DNA from: an uncultured Bacteroidales bacterium
GTDB taxonomy: Bacteria > Bacteroidota > Bacteroidia > Bacteroidales > Paludibacteraceae
Length of the DNA: 54,661 nt
Assembly (NCBI GenBank): GCA_900319105.1
Contig: ONND01000011.1
Span: 1 to 54,661, forward strand
Direction: 5' to 3'
Positions 16,793 to 25,820 of the stretch are shown piece by piece. Position 1 is the stretch's first letter, and every line of letters begins with the position of its first letter. Under the pieces are notes generated by a model. It searched no databases and was not told the origin of the DNA. It worked only from the letters and a program-made list of their open reading frames with translations. The translations under genes and the position numbers were made by a program.

Positions 16793-18101
16793 CATTGTAG
16801 CGATCGTGGGAAGGCCTAATGTAGGCAAATCCACCCTCTTCAACAGGCTCACCGGCACGCGGCGAGCCATAGTGATGAATACCGCCGGCACGACGCGTGA
16901 CCGTCAGTACGGCAAAGCCGAATGGTGCGGTCGTGAGTTTTCGGTGATCGACACCGGCGGATGGGTTGTTAACAGCGATGACACGTTTGAGAGCGAGATC
17001 AACCGTCAAGTGGACCTCGCTATCCGCGAGGCGGATGTAGTGATGCTCGTGGTGGATGTGAACGAAGGTGTGACGCAATTCGACATGGAAGTGGCGCACC
17101 TGCTTCGTCAGGCAAAGAAACCGACCATCCTTTGCGTCAACAAAGTAGATACTTTCGAGAACCAATACGGCGCGGCGGAGTTCTATAAACTCGGTCTGGG
17201 CGAACCGTTTATTCTCTCGGCAGAGAACGGTTTGGGCACAGGTGACCTGTTAGACGAAGTAGTAAGCCGATTCAGGAAAGAAGACGATAGCGACGAGGAG
17301 TTAGAAGATCTTCCGCGCTTTGCGATCGTAGGTCGTCCGAACGCCGGCAAGTCCAGTATTCTCAATGCGTTCATCGGTGAAGAGCGAACGATTGTAACGG
17401 ATATTCCGGGCACTACGCGCGACTCCATTTATACGCGCTATAACAAGTTCGGCAAGGATTTTTATCTGGTCGATACAGCGGGAATCCGTAAGAAAGCGAA
17501 AGTGACGGAAGACCAGGAGTATTACTCGGTCGTTCGTTCTATCCGCGCGATAGAAAACAGCGACGTGTGTATCCTCATGATCGACGCGACGCGCGGTATT
17601 GAGGCACAGGACCTGAATATCTACTCGCTGATCCAGAAGAACAAGAAGGGTCTGGTAGTGTGCATCAACAAGTGGGATCTGGTAGAGAGCAAGACGAACC
17701 AGGATATTAAGGCGTACGAGAGTGCCATACGCGAACGAATTGCGCCGTTTACGGATTTTCCGATCATCTTCACGAGTGCCGTAACCAAACAGCGAATCTT
17801 CAAGGTGGTAGAGACTGCGCTGCACGTGTACGAGAACAAAAACAAGAAGATTCCGACCGCGCAGTTGAACGAGAAATTCCTGCCTCTGATCGAGAACTAC
17901 CCGCCGCCCGCATGGAAAGGCAAGTATATTAAGATCAAGTATTGTACCCAGTTGCCGAACACGCAGATCCCGACTTTTGTGTTCTTCGCGAACCTGCCGC
18001 AGTACGTCAAAGAGCCGTACCGCCGCTTCCTGGAGAACAAGTTACGCGAGTGGTGGGATTTTAACGGTACACCGGTGCAGTTGTTTATCCGGGCGAAATA
18101 G
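16785..18101 (+). CDS. der: ribosome biogenesis GTPase Der
   Basis: 438 aa, two tandem GTPase domains and a KH-like domain. P-loops GRPNVGKST and GRPNAGKSS, switch motifs DTGG and DTAG, NKVD and NKWD specificity motifs. It acts in 50S subunit maturation. The start is set at GTG 16785: this gives [14 protein letters not shown] as in the family, and AGGAGG at 16771-16776 is a well-placed SD, unusual for this phylum but also part of slyD coding sequence. Overlaps slyD by 8 bp. Confidence 0.95.
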   Translation: MANIVAIVGRPNVGKSTLFNRLTGTRRAIVMNTAGTTRDRQYGKAEWCGREFSVIDTGGWVVNSDDTFESEINRQVDLAIREADVVMLVVDVNEGVTQFDMEVAHLLRQAKKPTILCVNKVDTFENQYGAAEFYKLGLGEPFILSAENGLGTGDLLDEVVSRFRKEDDSDEELEDLPRFAIVGRPNAGKSSILNAFIGEERTIVTDIPGTTRDSIYTRYNKFGKDFYLVDTAGIRKKAKVTEDQEYYSVVRSIRAIENSDVCILMIDATRGIEAQDLNIYSLIQKNKKGLVVCINKWDLVESKTNQDIKAYESAIRERIAPFTDFPIIFTSAVTKQRIFKVVETALHVYENKNKKIPTAQLNEKFLPLIENYPPPAWKGKYIKIKYCTQLPNTQIPTFVFFANLPQYVKEPYRRFLENKLREWWDFNGTPVQLFIRAK

Positions 18102-18156
18102 ACCGCTTCGCTGTAAGACCTATTTTTAAGAAAAAGTTTACTTTTTACTTAAATAG

Positions 18157-18188
18157 TTGCATATATCAAAAAAAAGTTGTAACTTTGC
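18157..18188 (+). promoter_or_regulatory. promoter of the FAH-porU operon
   Basis: TTGCATATATC at 18157-18167, A-tract, then TAACTTTG at 18180-18187; 23 nt register. It lies about 20 nt before the first start codon and would serve the run to aroK. Confidence 0.85.
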
Positions 18189-18206
18189 GCGCTTTTTGTT
18201 GGGTGA

Positions 18207-18755
18207 ATGAAAATCATAGGCTTCGTATATAATCCTTTGTCGATGGTCGATCGTCGATGGTCGATGGTATTAAAAGGCGACAGTTGTCTGCTGAACGGCC
18301 GCAAGCCGATGTTCATTCCGGAATGGACGCAGGAGTTAGGTGTGACAGATTGCATCATCTTACGCGTCAGCCGCCTGGGCAAAGAGGTAGCCTTGAAATT
18401 TGCGGACCGCTATTACGACGCCATCGCTCCCGGAGCGGACTTCATCGCGATGGACACGCTTCGCGAGGCACAAGCGACCCAACAGCCGTGGACCAAAGCA
18501 TTGGCCTTTGATTATTCGCTGGCGATAGGAGAATGGAGCAGCCCCACCCTAACCCTCCCCCTGATGGGAGGGAATCCGGGAAGTCTTGTCCTCTCTCCTG
18601 AAGAAGCGATGGTAGAGGCGAGCAAGGTAATGACGATCCGGCAAGGCGATTTGATATATATCCAGCGCAGCCACGCACCACGGCCGGTACACAAAGAAGA
18701 AATCATACGGGTAGAGATAGACGGGGAAGAAAAATTATACTGTAAGATCAAATGA
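18207..18755 (+). CDS. fumarylacetoacetate hydrolase family protein, altered
   Basis: 182 aa. The FAH core is visible: KPMFIPEWTQELG, DRYYDAIAPGADFIAMDTLREA, PWTKALAFDYSLAIGEW and a C-terminal TIRQGDLIYIQRS. The N-terminus has NPLSMVDRRWSMVLK coded by a TCGATGG word repeat where the family has its substrate lid and a phenylalanine-methionine-lysine-proline motif. A palindromic element (18540-18583) inserts SPTLTLPLMGGNPGS after GEW. The metal-binding EXE region usual in active FAH enzymes is not obvious, so activity is doubtful. Confidence 0.7.
   Translation: MKIIGFVYNPLSMVDRRWSMVLKGDSCLLNGRKPMFIPEWTQELGVTDCIILRVSRLGKEVALKFADRYYDAIAPGADFIAMDTLREAQATQQPWTKALAFDYSLAIGEWSSPTLTLPLMGGNPGSLVLSPEEAMVEASKVMTIRQGDLIYIQRSHAPRPVHKEEIIRVEIDGEEKLYCKIK
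18239..18267. repeat. word repeat GTCGATGG x4 in coding sequence
   Basis: GTCGATGGTCGATCGTCGATG then GTCGATGG codes for SMVDRRWSMV in the N-terminus of the FAH-family protein. Confidence 0.85.
18540..18583. repeat. GC-rich palindromic element inserted in the FAH-family gene
   Basis: AGCCCCACCCTAACCCTCCC-cctgat-GGGAGGG then AATCCGGGAAG. Left and right flanks match the element at 5601-5644. It encodes SPTLTLPLMGGNPGS in frame. Confidence 0.8.
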
Positions 18756-21700
18756 GAAAAATCATTTTCATAGTACTATTAGCACTCAGCCTGCCGATGA
18801 TGGCCGGCATCCACACGTATGCAGATCAATCGATTCTGAGCAGCGGCAAATGGGTGAAGATCCGCGTCAGCGAATCCGGTGTATGCCGCATGAGTTTCGA
18901 GCAGCTAAGTGAGGCAGGTCTCAATCCGTCGCAAGTACGCGTCTTCGGTTATGGCGGTGCGATGCTCAAACAGGATTTCACGAAAGCCAAGATAGACGAC
19001 CTGCCACAAGTACCGGTTTATGTCGGATCGGACTATGTGCTGTTCTGGGTACAAGGTCCTATCAGTTGGGCGTACAACGGTTCGCGCTTCACGCACACCC
19101 GCAATACTTATTCTAATTACGGCTACTATTTCCTGACGGATAATATAGGGACACCCTTGGCTCCGCCCACCGGCGATGCGATCAGCGGCACTCCGACAGA
19201 GATCACTACCTACCCGTTCTATCAGGTACATGAGAAAGACTCGATCAACCTCATCGACCGCACAGGTATCGTAGGAGGCGGCCGTGAATGGTACGGCGAG
19301 CAGTTCAGTCCAAGTCAGCGCCGCACAGTCACTTTCTCAACGCCTAATGCGCTGACCACGGAAAAAAGTACCGCCTATATTGATGTAGCCAGTGCGTCCA
19401 ATGTGGCAGCAGCGACTTTCCGCAGTTCTTTCAACGGAAGTTCGGCATCGGTCAGTGTACCGACTATCAGCGGCCCGGAGGCCAACTATATCTTTGGAAC
19501 AGCCGCCAGTTTGAATACCTCTGCGACGTCGGCTTCATCGCGCCAACAGATCCAATTGACTTATCAGAACTCGGATGCCAGTTCCTTAGGTTGGCTCAAC
19601 TATATCGAGTTAACGACCCCCAGTGCGTTGAAAATGACCGGCAGTTTTATGCCGATCCGCACGAAGGAGAACTACTATACGACGACTCCTGTCCGTTTCC
19701 ACCTCAGCGGCGCCAACAGCGCTATGCAGGTATGGGACATCACGGATCTGAGTGCCATCAAACGGATGCCGACGACCCTCAGCGGCACAGAAATGCAATG
19801 GACGGGAACTCAGCAAGACGGCATCCATGAATACGTAGCCGTCAATCCGGCAGGTTCGTCCTGGGTAAGCGCAACCGTTATAGGCCAGATAGCCAACCAG
19901 AACCTCCATCGCCTGTCGAACATCGACTACGTGATCATTTGTCCAAGCGGCTACGAATCCATCGCACAGGATTTGGCCAAAGTACATGAGCAGAAAGAAG
20001 GCATCACCTGGGCCGTTGTAACAGATCAACAGGTCTATAACGAGTTCTCGTCCGGTACTCCGGATGCGACGGCTTACCGATGGCTGATGAAGATGCTTTA
20101 CGACCGCGCGGACGGCAATGCGATACAGAAACCCCGATGGCTGCTTTTAATGGGTCATGGTACGTTTGACAATCGCAAACTGCTATCCACCTCCGGCGCT
20201 GCAACGCTGCTTACCTATCAGGCGAAGAACTCGCTCAACGAGGTGAAAGCCTACGCGACGGATGACTACTTCGGATTCCTGGACGACAACGAAGGCGAAT
20301 CGGATATCACAGGACGAATGGATATCGGTGTAGGTCGTTTACCCGTAAGCAGTACCGATGAGGCACGTGCGGTAGTGGACAAACTGATTCGTTATATCCA
20401 GAATCCCAATGCCGGCAAATGGAAGAGCCAACTCGTTTATTTGGCTGACGACGGCGAAAACGGAGCCCATACCCAAACGGCAGAAACGAGCGCTGAACTG
20501 GTTCGTTTAGCCAATCCGGATTTTGTTGTGACAAAGATTTTCCTGGATGCCTATCCCCAAGAAGTAACCGCCAGCGGCGAGAGTTATCCTGTAGCAAAGA
20601 ATAAAGTAGCCCAACTGCTGAAGAACGGAGTGTTCCTCTTCGACTACTCCGGCCACGGCGGATATAACGCTATTACCAGCGAGTCTATTCTCACGCTCAA
20701 GGAGATAGACGCCATGCGTAATGAGAACTTAGGGTTCTGGCTCTTCGTCACTTGTAATTTTGCTCAGTACGACGGCGGTAAGCGTTGTTCCGGTGAAGCA
20801 TGTGTGCTCAACCCGAACGGCGGTGCCGTAGGTCTCTTGGCCGCTACACGTACCGTTTATGCTCCGGGAAACACCCAACTCAACCGCGCTGTATGCTCCG
20901 AACTCTTTGCCCATGAGAACACTTGCCACTATGAGGCCACCTTGGGCGAGGCGATTATGAGAGGTAAGAACCGACTTGGCGCGAACGACAATAAGATGTC
21001 CTATGTGCTCTTTGGCGATCCGGCTATGCGACTCAATTATCCGACGAATTACCAAGTAGCAACGACCTCCGTCATCGATACCCTGCATGCTTTGGATGTA
21101 CACCAGGTAAAGGGTCAGATCGTAGATGAAGACTCTATTCTCGTCTCGGATTTCAACGGCTCGGTAGATGTCACCGTGTACGACAAGATCCAAGAGATCC
21201 CGACGCGGGATAACGATCAAGCAGGCGGTGAGGCGGAAGTGGTGAGCTACAAGGATTATCCGAACACCCTGTTCTCCGGCAAGACCACCGTCAAAGACGG
21301 TTTATTCCAATACACCTTCATGGTACCCAAAGACATCCGCTATAACTACGGCAACGGTCGAATCGTCTATTATGCCCGCACGTCTCAGGAAGAAGGGACC
21401 GAAGAAGCTATCGGTCATTTCGAAGACTTCATCATCGGCGGTTCGGGTACTTCCTCCATTTTGGCGGACACCGTAGGTCCCGAGATGACGATTTATCTCA
21501 ACACCCCGTCTTTCCGAGACGGCGACAAGACCTACTCCACTCCGCGTTTCTTTGCCGATCTGTACGACGAGAACGGAATCAACACCGCCGGTGCCGGTAT
21601 CGGGCATGACCTGATGCTTGTGGTGGACAATGATGCCAAGAAGACTTATTCGGTCAACGAATACTTCACCTCTGCCAACGACAGTTACCAGCAAGGTCAG

Positions 21701-22108
21701 GTAAGTTACCTGATGAACGAGCTGGCGGACGGTCCGCACACCCTGACTTTCCGTGCATGGGACTTGCTCAATAACAGCACCACCAAGAGTCTTAATTTTG
21801 TTGTAGAAGCGGGCATCGATCCGTCTATCTACTCCGTCACGACCTACCCGAACCCTGTTCGTGCAGCAGGTGTGCTGAATATGATTGTTCATTATGATCA
21901 ACCGGATGAGTTGATCCAGACCCAGATATATCTGTACAACACCAACGGTCAAGTTATATGGAAGCAGGAACAGGGCAATCCTGACCAGGTTTCACTCCAG
22001 TTGTCCCAGATGGGTCTCCAACCCGGCGTCTATTTCTACAGCGTTCGGATCAAATCCGAGGGTAGCAAATATGCCAAGTCGTCCGGTAAGATTATTGTCG
22101 TCAAATAA
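18752..22108 (+). CDS. porU: type IX secretion sortase PorU
   Basis: 1118 aa secreted C25-type cysteine protease. PorU cleaves the C-terminal domains of type IX cargo and attaches the cargo to A-LPS at the cell surface. Signal peptide, PorU N-terminal region (GKWVKIRVSESGVCRMSFEQL), then the gingipain-like catalytic His in YSGHGGYNAITSES and Cys in FVTCNFAQYDGG. The last ~80 residues (TYPNPVRAAGVLNMIVHY ... LQPGVYFYSVRI) form a type IX C-terminal domain. ATGA overlap (4 bp) with the preceding gene indicates coupling; porV follows 98 bp later. Confidence 0.93.
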   Translation: MRKIIFIVLLALSLPMMAGIHTYADQSILSSGKWVKIRVSESGVCRMSFEQLSEAGLNPSQVRVFGYGGAMLKQDFTKAKIDDLPQVPVYVGSDYVLFWVQGPISWAYNGSRFTHTRNTYSNYGYYFLTDNIGTPLAPPTGDAISGTPTEITTYPFYQVHEKDSINLIDRTGIVGGGREWYGEQFSPSQRRTVTFSTPNALTTEKSTAYIDVASASNVAAATFRSSFNGSSASVSVPTISGPEANYIFGTAASLNTSATSASSRQQIQLTYQNSDASSLGWLNYIELTTPSALKMTGSFMPIRTKENYYTTTPVRFHLSGANSAMQVWDITDLSAIKRMPTTLSGTEMQWTGTQQDGIHEYVAVNPAGSSWVSATVIGQIANQNLHRLSNIDYVIICPSGYESIAQDLAKVHEQKEGITWAVVTDQQVYNEFSSGTPDATAYRWLMKMLYDRADGNAIQKPRWLLLMGHGTFDNRKLLSTSGAATLLTYQAKNSLNEVKAYATDDYFGFLDDNEGESDITGRMDIGVGRLPVSSTDEARAVVDKLIRYIQNPNAGKWKSQLVYLADDGENGAHTQTAETSAELVRLANPDFVVTKIFLDAYPQEVTASGESYPVAKNKVAQLLKNGVFLFDYSGHGGYNAITSESILTLKEIDAMRNENLGFWLFVTCNFAQYDGGKRCSGEACVLNPNGGAVGLLAATRTVYAPGNTQLNRAVCSELFAHENTCHYEATLGEAIMRGKNRLGANDNKMSYVLFGDPAMRLNYPTNYQVATTSVIDTLHALDVHQVKGQIVDEDSILVSDFNGSVDVTVYDKIQEIPTRDNDQAGGEAEVVSYKDYPNTLFSGKTTVKDGLFQYTFMVPKDIRYNYGNGRIVYYARTSQEEGTEEAIGHFEDFIIGGSGTSSILADTVGPEMTIYLNTPSFRDGDKTYSTPRFFADLYDENGINTAGAGIGHDLMLVVDNDAKKTYSVNEYFTSANDSYQQGQVSYLMNELADGPHTLTFRAWDLLNNSTTKSLNFVVEAGIDPSIYSVTTYPNPVRAAGVLNMIVHYDQPDELIQTQIYLYNTNGQVIWKQEQGNPDQVSLQLSQMGLQPGVYFYSVRIKSEGSKYAKSSGKIIVVK

Positions 22109-22206
22109 AATCAATTGTATAACATCAATTAGTCTGTTTATGCCTATGAAGCAAATCGCTTGAACATTTGAAACTGAATTAAAAATTAAAAACAAATAAC
22201 ATCACA

Positions 22207-23394
22207 ATGAAAAAAATTCTTATTTCTCTCGCAGCCTTATTGTGTCTCTCTACGAGCATAAAGGCTGTCGATGACACGATGAACCCGTTGATTACGGCTA
22301 TGCCGTCACTCTCGATTGCTCCGGACGCCCGTGCAGCCGGTATGGGTGATGTAGGTGTAGCTACGGAGGCAGATTTTAACTCGCAGTACTGGAACCCAGC
22401 CAAGTACGCATACATGTACACGAAGGGTGGTATTACGGCTAACTACACGCCGTGGTTGCGTAAACTCGTAGGCGATATCGACCTGGCTTACCTCGCCGGT
22501 TTCTATAATTTCGGTGACCTCGCCGGTGGTATCGGTGCCAGCTTTACGTATTTCTCGATGGGTGATGTAGCGCTGACGGACGCTCAGGGTCAAACCCTGC
22601 AGAACGTACGTCCTAACGAGTGGGCTCTCGACCTCAGTTATTTCCGTAAGTTACATGAGTACGTATCGATGTCTGTTGCCGTTCGTTTCCTCTACTCGGA
22701 CCTCAACAACGGAGTGAACAGTACTGCTACCGGTGCCACAGAGATGCACCCGGCCTGGACGATGGCTGCTGACATTGCCTTGTACTACAAGCAGCCGATC
22801 GAGTTGCCGATGGGTACGAGTCACTTCAGCCTCGGTTTCAGTCTCAAGAACCTCGGTGGTAAGATGACGTACGCTGACGACGGAAGCAGCAACTTCATCC
22901 CTGCGAGCATGAACCTCGGTGTAGGCTATGAGTTGCCGTGCGACCAGCATAACTTCCTGACCTTCAATTTGGAGACCAATAAGCTGTTGGTACCGAGCCG
23001 TAAGTCCAAGTTTGCTCCGGACGAGACGACTCACCAGTACACCCAAGAGCAGTACTCTCAGATCAACCCTGCCAAAGGTTGGTTCCAGTCTTTTGCAGAT
23101 GCTCCGGGCGGTGCGAAAGAGGAGTTCAACGAGGTACGTTGGGGTGCAGGCATCGAGTATAGCTACAACAAGCAGTTCTTTGCCCGTGCCGGTTACAGCT
23201 ACGAGAACTACTACAAAGGTAACCGTAACTACATTACCTTCGGTGCCGGTTTCCACCTCTCGATCGTAACACTCGATGTATCGTACTGCGTAGGTCTGGC
23301 AGCCACCAACCCGCTTGACCAGACGATGCGTTTCACGCTGGGCTTCGACCTCTATGGAATCAAGGACCTCGTGAACAACCGCAAGAAGAAATAA
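22207..23394 (+). CDS. porV: type IX secretion outer-membrane protein PorV
   Basis: 395 aa FadL-like barrel with a signal peptide. N-terminal pattern PLITAMPSLSIAPDARAAGMGDVGVATEADFNSQYWNPAKYAY is diagnostic of PorV. PorV takes type IX cargo from the SprA translocon and shuttles it to PorU. porU and porV side by side is common in Bacteroidota. The 98-bp gap before it holds only AT-rich sequence (ATTAAAAATTAAAAACAAAT) and no consensus promoter. Confidence 0.92.
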   Translation: MKKILISLAALLCLSTSIKAVDDTMNPLITAMPSLSIAPDARAAGMGDVGVATEADFNSQYWNPAKYAYMYTKGGITANYTPWLRKLVGDIDLAYLAGFYNFGDLAGGIGASFTYFSMGDVALTDAQGQTLQNVRPNEWALDLSYFRKLHEYVSMSVAVRFLYSDLNNGVNSTATGATEMHPAWTMAADIALYYKQPIELPMGTSHFSLGFSLKNLGGKMTYADDGSSNFIPASMNLGVGYELPCDQHNFLTFNLETNKLLVPSRKSKFAPDETTHQYTQEQYSQINPAKGWFQSFADAPGGAKEEFNEVRWGAGIEYSYNKQFFARAGYSYENYYKGNRNYITFGAGFHLSIVTLDVSYCVGLAATNPLDQTMRFTLGFDLYGIKDLVNNRKKK

Positions 23395-23423
23395 CCGGAT
23401 AGCATCCAGACGCGTTTAAAACC

Positions 23424-23894
23424 ATGCGAATTGGATTTGGATATGACGTACATCAATTCACCCCGGGTCGCCCGTTGTGGCTCGGGGGGATTGAGGTACC
23501 TCATGACCGCGGTTTACTGGGTCACTCTGATGCCGATGTAGCTATTCATGCGCTATGCGATGCCCTATTAGGCGCGGCAGCGATGCGCGATATCGGTTAT
23601 CATTTCCCGGACACCAAAGGCAACGAATATGAGGGTATTGATTCCAAGATTCTCCTTCGCCGCGTAATGAGCATGCTCCGCGAAGCGGGCTACGAATTAG
23701 GAAACTGCGATCTGACCATCTGCGCACAGGCTCCGAAACTCAATCCGCATATCGAGAAGATGCAGAAATGTTTGGCGGAAGTGATGGGCGTTGCGCCAAA
23801 CCAAGTGAATATCAAAGCCACGACGACAGAGCATTTGGGCTTCGTAGGCCGCGAAGAAGGAATCGCTGCGTACGCAGTAGCGTTGCTGAATTGA
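23424..23894 (+). CDS. ispF: 2-C-methyl-D-erythritol 2,4-cyclodiphosphate synthase
   Basis: 156 aa enzyme of the MEP isoprenoid pathway. Metal site DVHQF (Asp8, His10), LLGHSDADVAIHALCDALLGA, and ATTTEHLGFVGREEGIAAYAV near the end. Normal length. Stop codon lies in the TTGAAAA word repeat. Confidence 0.95.
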   Translation: MRIGFGYDVHQFTPGRPLWLGGIEVPHDRGLLGHSDADVAIHALCDALLGAAAMRDIGYHFPDTKGNEYEGIDSKILLRRVMSMLREAGYELGNCDLTICAQAPKLNPHIEKMQKCLAEVMGVAPNQVNIKATTTEHLGFVGREEGIAAYAVALLN

Positions 23895-23919
23895 AAAATG
23901 AAAATTGAAGATTGAAAGT
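23890..23919. repeat. word repeat TTGAAAAATGAAAATTGAAG
   Basis: Copies of TTGAAA/ATTGAAG link the ispF stop and the TTG start of the next gene; both the stop codon and the start codon are part of the repeat. Confidence 0.7.
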
Positions 23920-24247
23920 ATTTCTTCTCAATATTGCTTTTACCTTCATTGCAAGTCTATTTCAACTGAAGGGCAATCCTAAAGTAGTGGCCGAAAATGG
24001 TCCCTACACACGTATCGCGCTGACAGACAGCACCACGATGGAGATCTACGAATCGGATTCGATACTCGTGGTTTTCACCGCATGCGCCCCACAATGCTCT
24101 TCGTGCGCGCGTGTATATAATAAGGAGTGGAAACTGATACGAACGATCACCCCACCCTTCTCGTCCATCTTCCCCTTGGCTACGATTGAGAACGGCCGAA
24201 TTATTTGGAAGGACAACGACACATGGAACTACCAATCTACCTTGTAG
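23912..24247 (+). CDS. small exported protein of unknown function
   Basis: 111 aa with a hydrophobic N-terminus (VFLLNIAFTFIASLF) and a later CAPQCSSCARVYNKEW stretch with three Cys. The only early in-frame start is TTG 23912, which lies in a word repeat; the original start codon may have been overwritten. The rest (YTRIALTDSTTMEIYESDSILVVF...FPLATIENGRIIW) is beta-like. No family recognised. It overlaps aroK by 25 bp, so it is likely translated. Confidence 0.65.
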   Translation: MKVFLLNIAFTFIASLFQLKGNPKVVAENGPYTRIALTDSTTMEIYESDSILVVFTACAPQCSSCARVYNKEWKLIRTITPPFSSIFPLATIENGRIIWKDNDTWNYQSTL

Positions 24248-24768
24248 GTTATATGGGAGCGGGTAAAACCACCGCAGGTCGTATGCTGGCAGAGAAACTC
24301 GGCTGGCATTTTGTGGATTTGGATGAGGCCTTCGAGCATATTCACGGCTATACAACGGCGGAGTATATCCGTACGTTCGGCATAGAGGCCTTCCGCAAGA
24401 AAGAAAAATATGTAGTGGAAGATTTGGCGGACCAATCGCCCTACGAGAAAGTGATTTACGCTACCGGCGGCGGGTATCCGTGCTGGGAGGACAATATTGA
24501 TTGTCTGCTGGAATTAGGCACGAGTATCTATATCCGCTGGAAACCCGAGCATTTGGCTAAACGCTTGAGTCTGACAGACCTGAGCGAACGTCCGGTCTTA
24601 CAAGGACGCACAGAAAAGGAGCTACTCTCTTTTATAGCTCCCCAGCTTGAAGCGCGCGAACCCTTCTACAGCCGTGCGCATTATATTCTCGATGTAGATA
24701 TCTGCGACGAGCAATCCGACGAGCGGATCGCGGACGCTTTATTTCGCCTGATAAGCGAGCGCAAATAA
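24223..24768 (+). CDS. aroK: shikimate kinase
   Basis: 181 aa from ATG 24223; an ATG six codons upstream is less likely because the family begins a few residues before GYMGAGK. P-loop GYMGAGKTTAGRML, substrate residues in DLDEAFE and FRKKEKYV, ATGGGYPCW, and lid Arg in RPVLQG. It phosphorylates shikimate on the way to chorismate. The 3' end overlaps the end of the converging sufE gene by 30 bp. Confidence 0.93.
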   Translation: MELPIYLVGYMGAGKTTAGRMLAEKLGWHFVDLDEAFEHIHGYTTAEYIRTFGIEAFRKKEKYVVEDLADQSPYEKVIYATGGGYPCWEDNIDCLLELGTSIYIRWKPEHLAKRLSLTDLSERPVLQGRTEKELLSFIAPQLEAREPFYSRAHYILDVDICDEQSDERIADALFRLISERK

Positions 24769-25161
24769 TCGCATCTGTTTGAGCATCGCCGCTATTCCGT
24801 TACTGCGTGTGGGACTCAGATGCTCGCGTAATCCTATCCGGTCAATGAAATAGAGGTCGGCATCCAAGATCTCCTTCGGCGTATGGTCATTCAGTACTCT
24901 CAGAAGCAACGCCACAATACCCTTGACGAGTATCGCATCGGAATCTCCCTGGTAATGAATCTTACCATCCTGTAACGAAGCGGTAAACCAAACGGTTGAT
25001 TGACATCCGTCAATCTTGTTCCGGTCGTTCTTATCCGCCTCCGGCATCGGGTGCTTCTCTAACTCTTTGCCGTAGTCAACCAGCAGTTGATATCTATCCA
25101 GCCATTCATCGAGAGCCTCGAACTCATCGATGATCTCGTCTTGTGCTTCGTTAATCGTCAT
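24739..25161 (-). CDS. sufE: SufE family cysteine desulfurase partner
   Basis: 140 aa from ATG 25161; the frame extends further up inside ftsE. The catalytic Cys is in KIDGCQSTVWF, and LLLRVLNDHTPKEIL and HLSPTRSNGIAAMLK match SufE. SufE accepts sulfur from SufS for Fe-S assembly. The start overlaps the ftsE stop by 4 bp. Confidence 0.92.
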   Translation of the reverse strand: MTINEAQDEIIDEFEALDEWLDRYQLLVDYGKELEKHPMPEADKNDRNKIDGCQSTVWFTASLQDGKIHYQGDSDAILVKGIVALLLRVLNDHTPKEILDADLYFIDRIGLREHLSPTRSNGIAAMLKQMRLFALAYQAK

Positions 25162-25820
25162 ATACGTACCTCCCCGTTCTCGAAGATCCATCGTTTGCCG
25201 GGGTAGTTCTCCGGCCAATTCAGATTATGCGTGGACATAAGCACCGTAATACCGGCCTGACTGATGGCATAGAGCAGGTCCATGATCTCCTTGCCCGTTT
25301 CGGCGTCTAAGTTGCCTGTCGGTTCATCGGCGAGGATCATCTCCGGCGAGTTCAGCAAAGCACGCGCAATAACCACACGTTGCTGCTCACCTCCGGATAG
25401 TTCATAGGGTTTCTTGTAGGCTTTGTTCTCCATGCCGACCTGTTGCAGCACTTCGAGCACATGCGCCTTCATCAGTTTTTTATCACTCCACCCCGTTGCA
25501 CGCAATACAAAGAGCAGGTTCTCCTCTACCGAGCGGTCGGTGAGCAGTTTATAGTCCTGAAAAATAATTCCTAAGCGGCGACGCAGGTACGGCAGTTTGC
25601 GGCGACGGATACGCGTCATGTCGTATTCGAGTACATGCGCTTCTCCGCTTGCTACGGGCAAAGCGCCATATAGCGTCTTCATCAGCGAGGACTTGCCACT
25701 ACCTACTTTACCCAAGAGGTAGATCATCTCGCCGTTCTCGACATGCAGGTTGACGTCATGCAGCACTATCTGATCTGCCTGACGCACCTCCACATTCTTA
25801 TAATCAATGAGTACCGCCAT
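25158..25820 (-). CDS. ftsE: cell division ATP-binding protein FtsE
   Basis: 220 aa ABC ATPase. Walker [11 protein letters not shown] (residues about 36-45), signature [16 protein letters not shown], Walker [13 protein letters not shown]. With FtsX it activates cell-wall hydrolases at the septum. No ftsX is adjacent; it must lie elsewhere. The gene shares one base with the DUF349 gene stop (TAATG) and overlaps sufE by 4 bp, an operon of three. Confidence 0.9.
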   Translation of the reverse strand: MAVLIDYKNVEVRQADQIVLHDVNLHVENGEMIYLLGKVGSGKSSLMKTLYGALPVASGEAHVLEYDMTRIRRRKLPYLRRRLGIIFQDYKLLTDRSVEENLLFVLRATGWSDKKLMKAHVLEVLQQVGMENKAYKKPYELSGGEQQRVVIARALLNSPEMILADEPTGNLDAETGKEIMDLLYAISQAGITVLMSTHNLNWPENYPGKRWIFENGEVRI

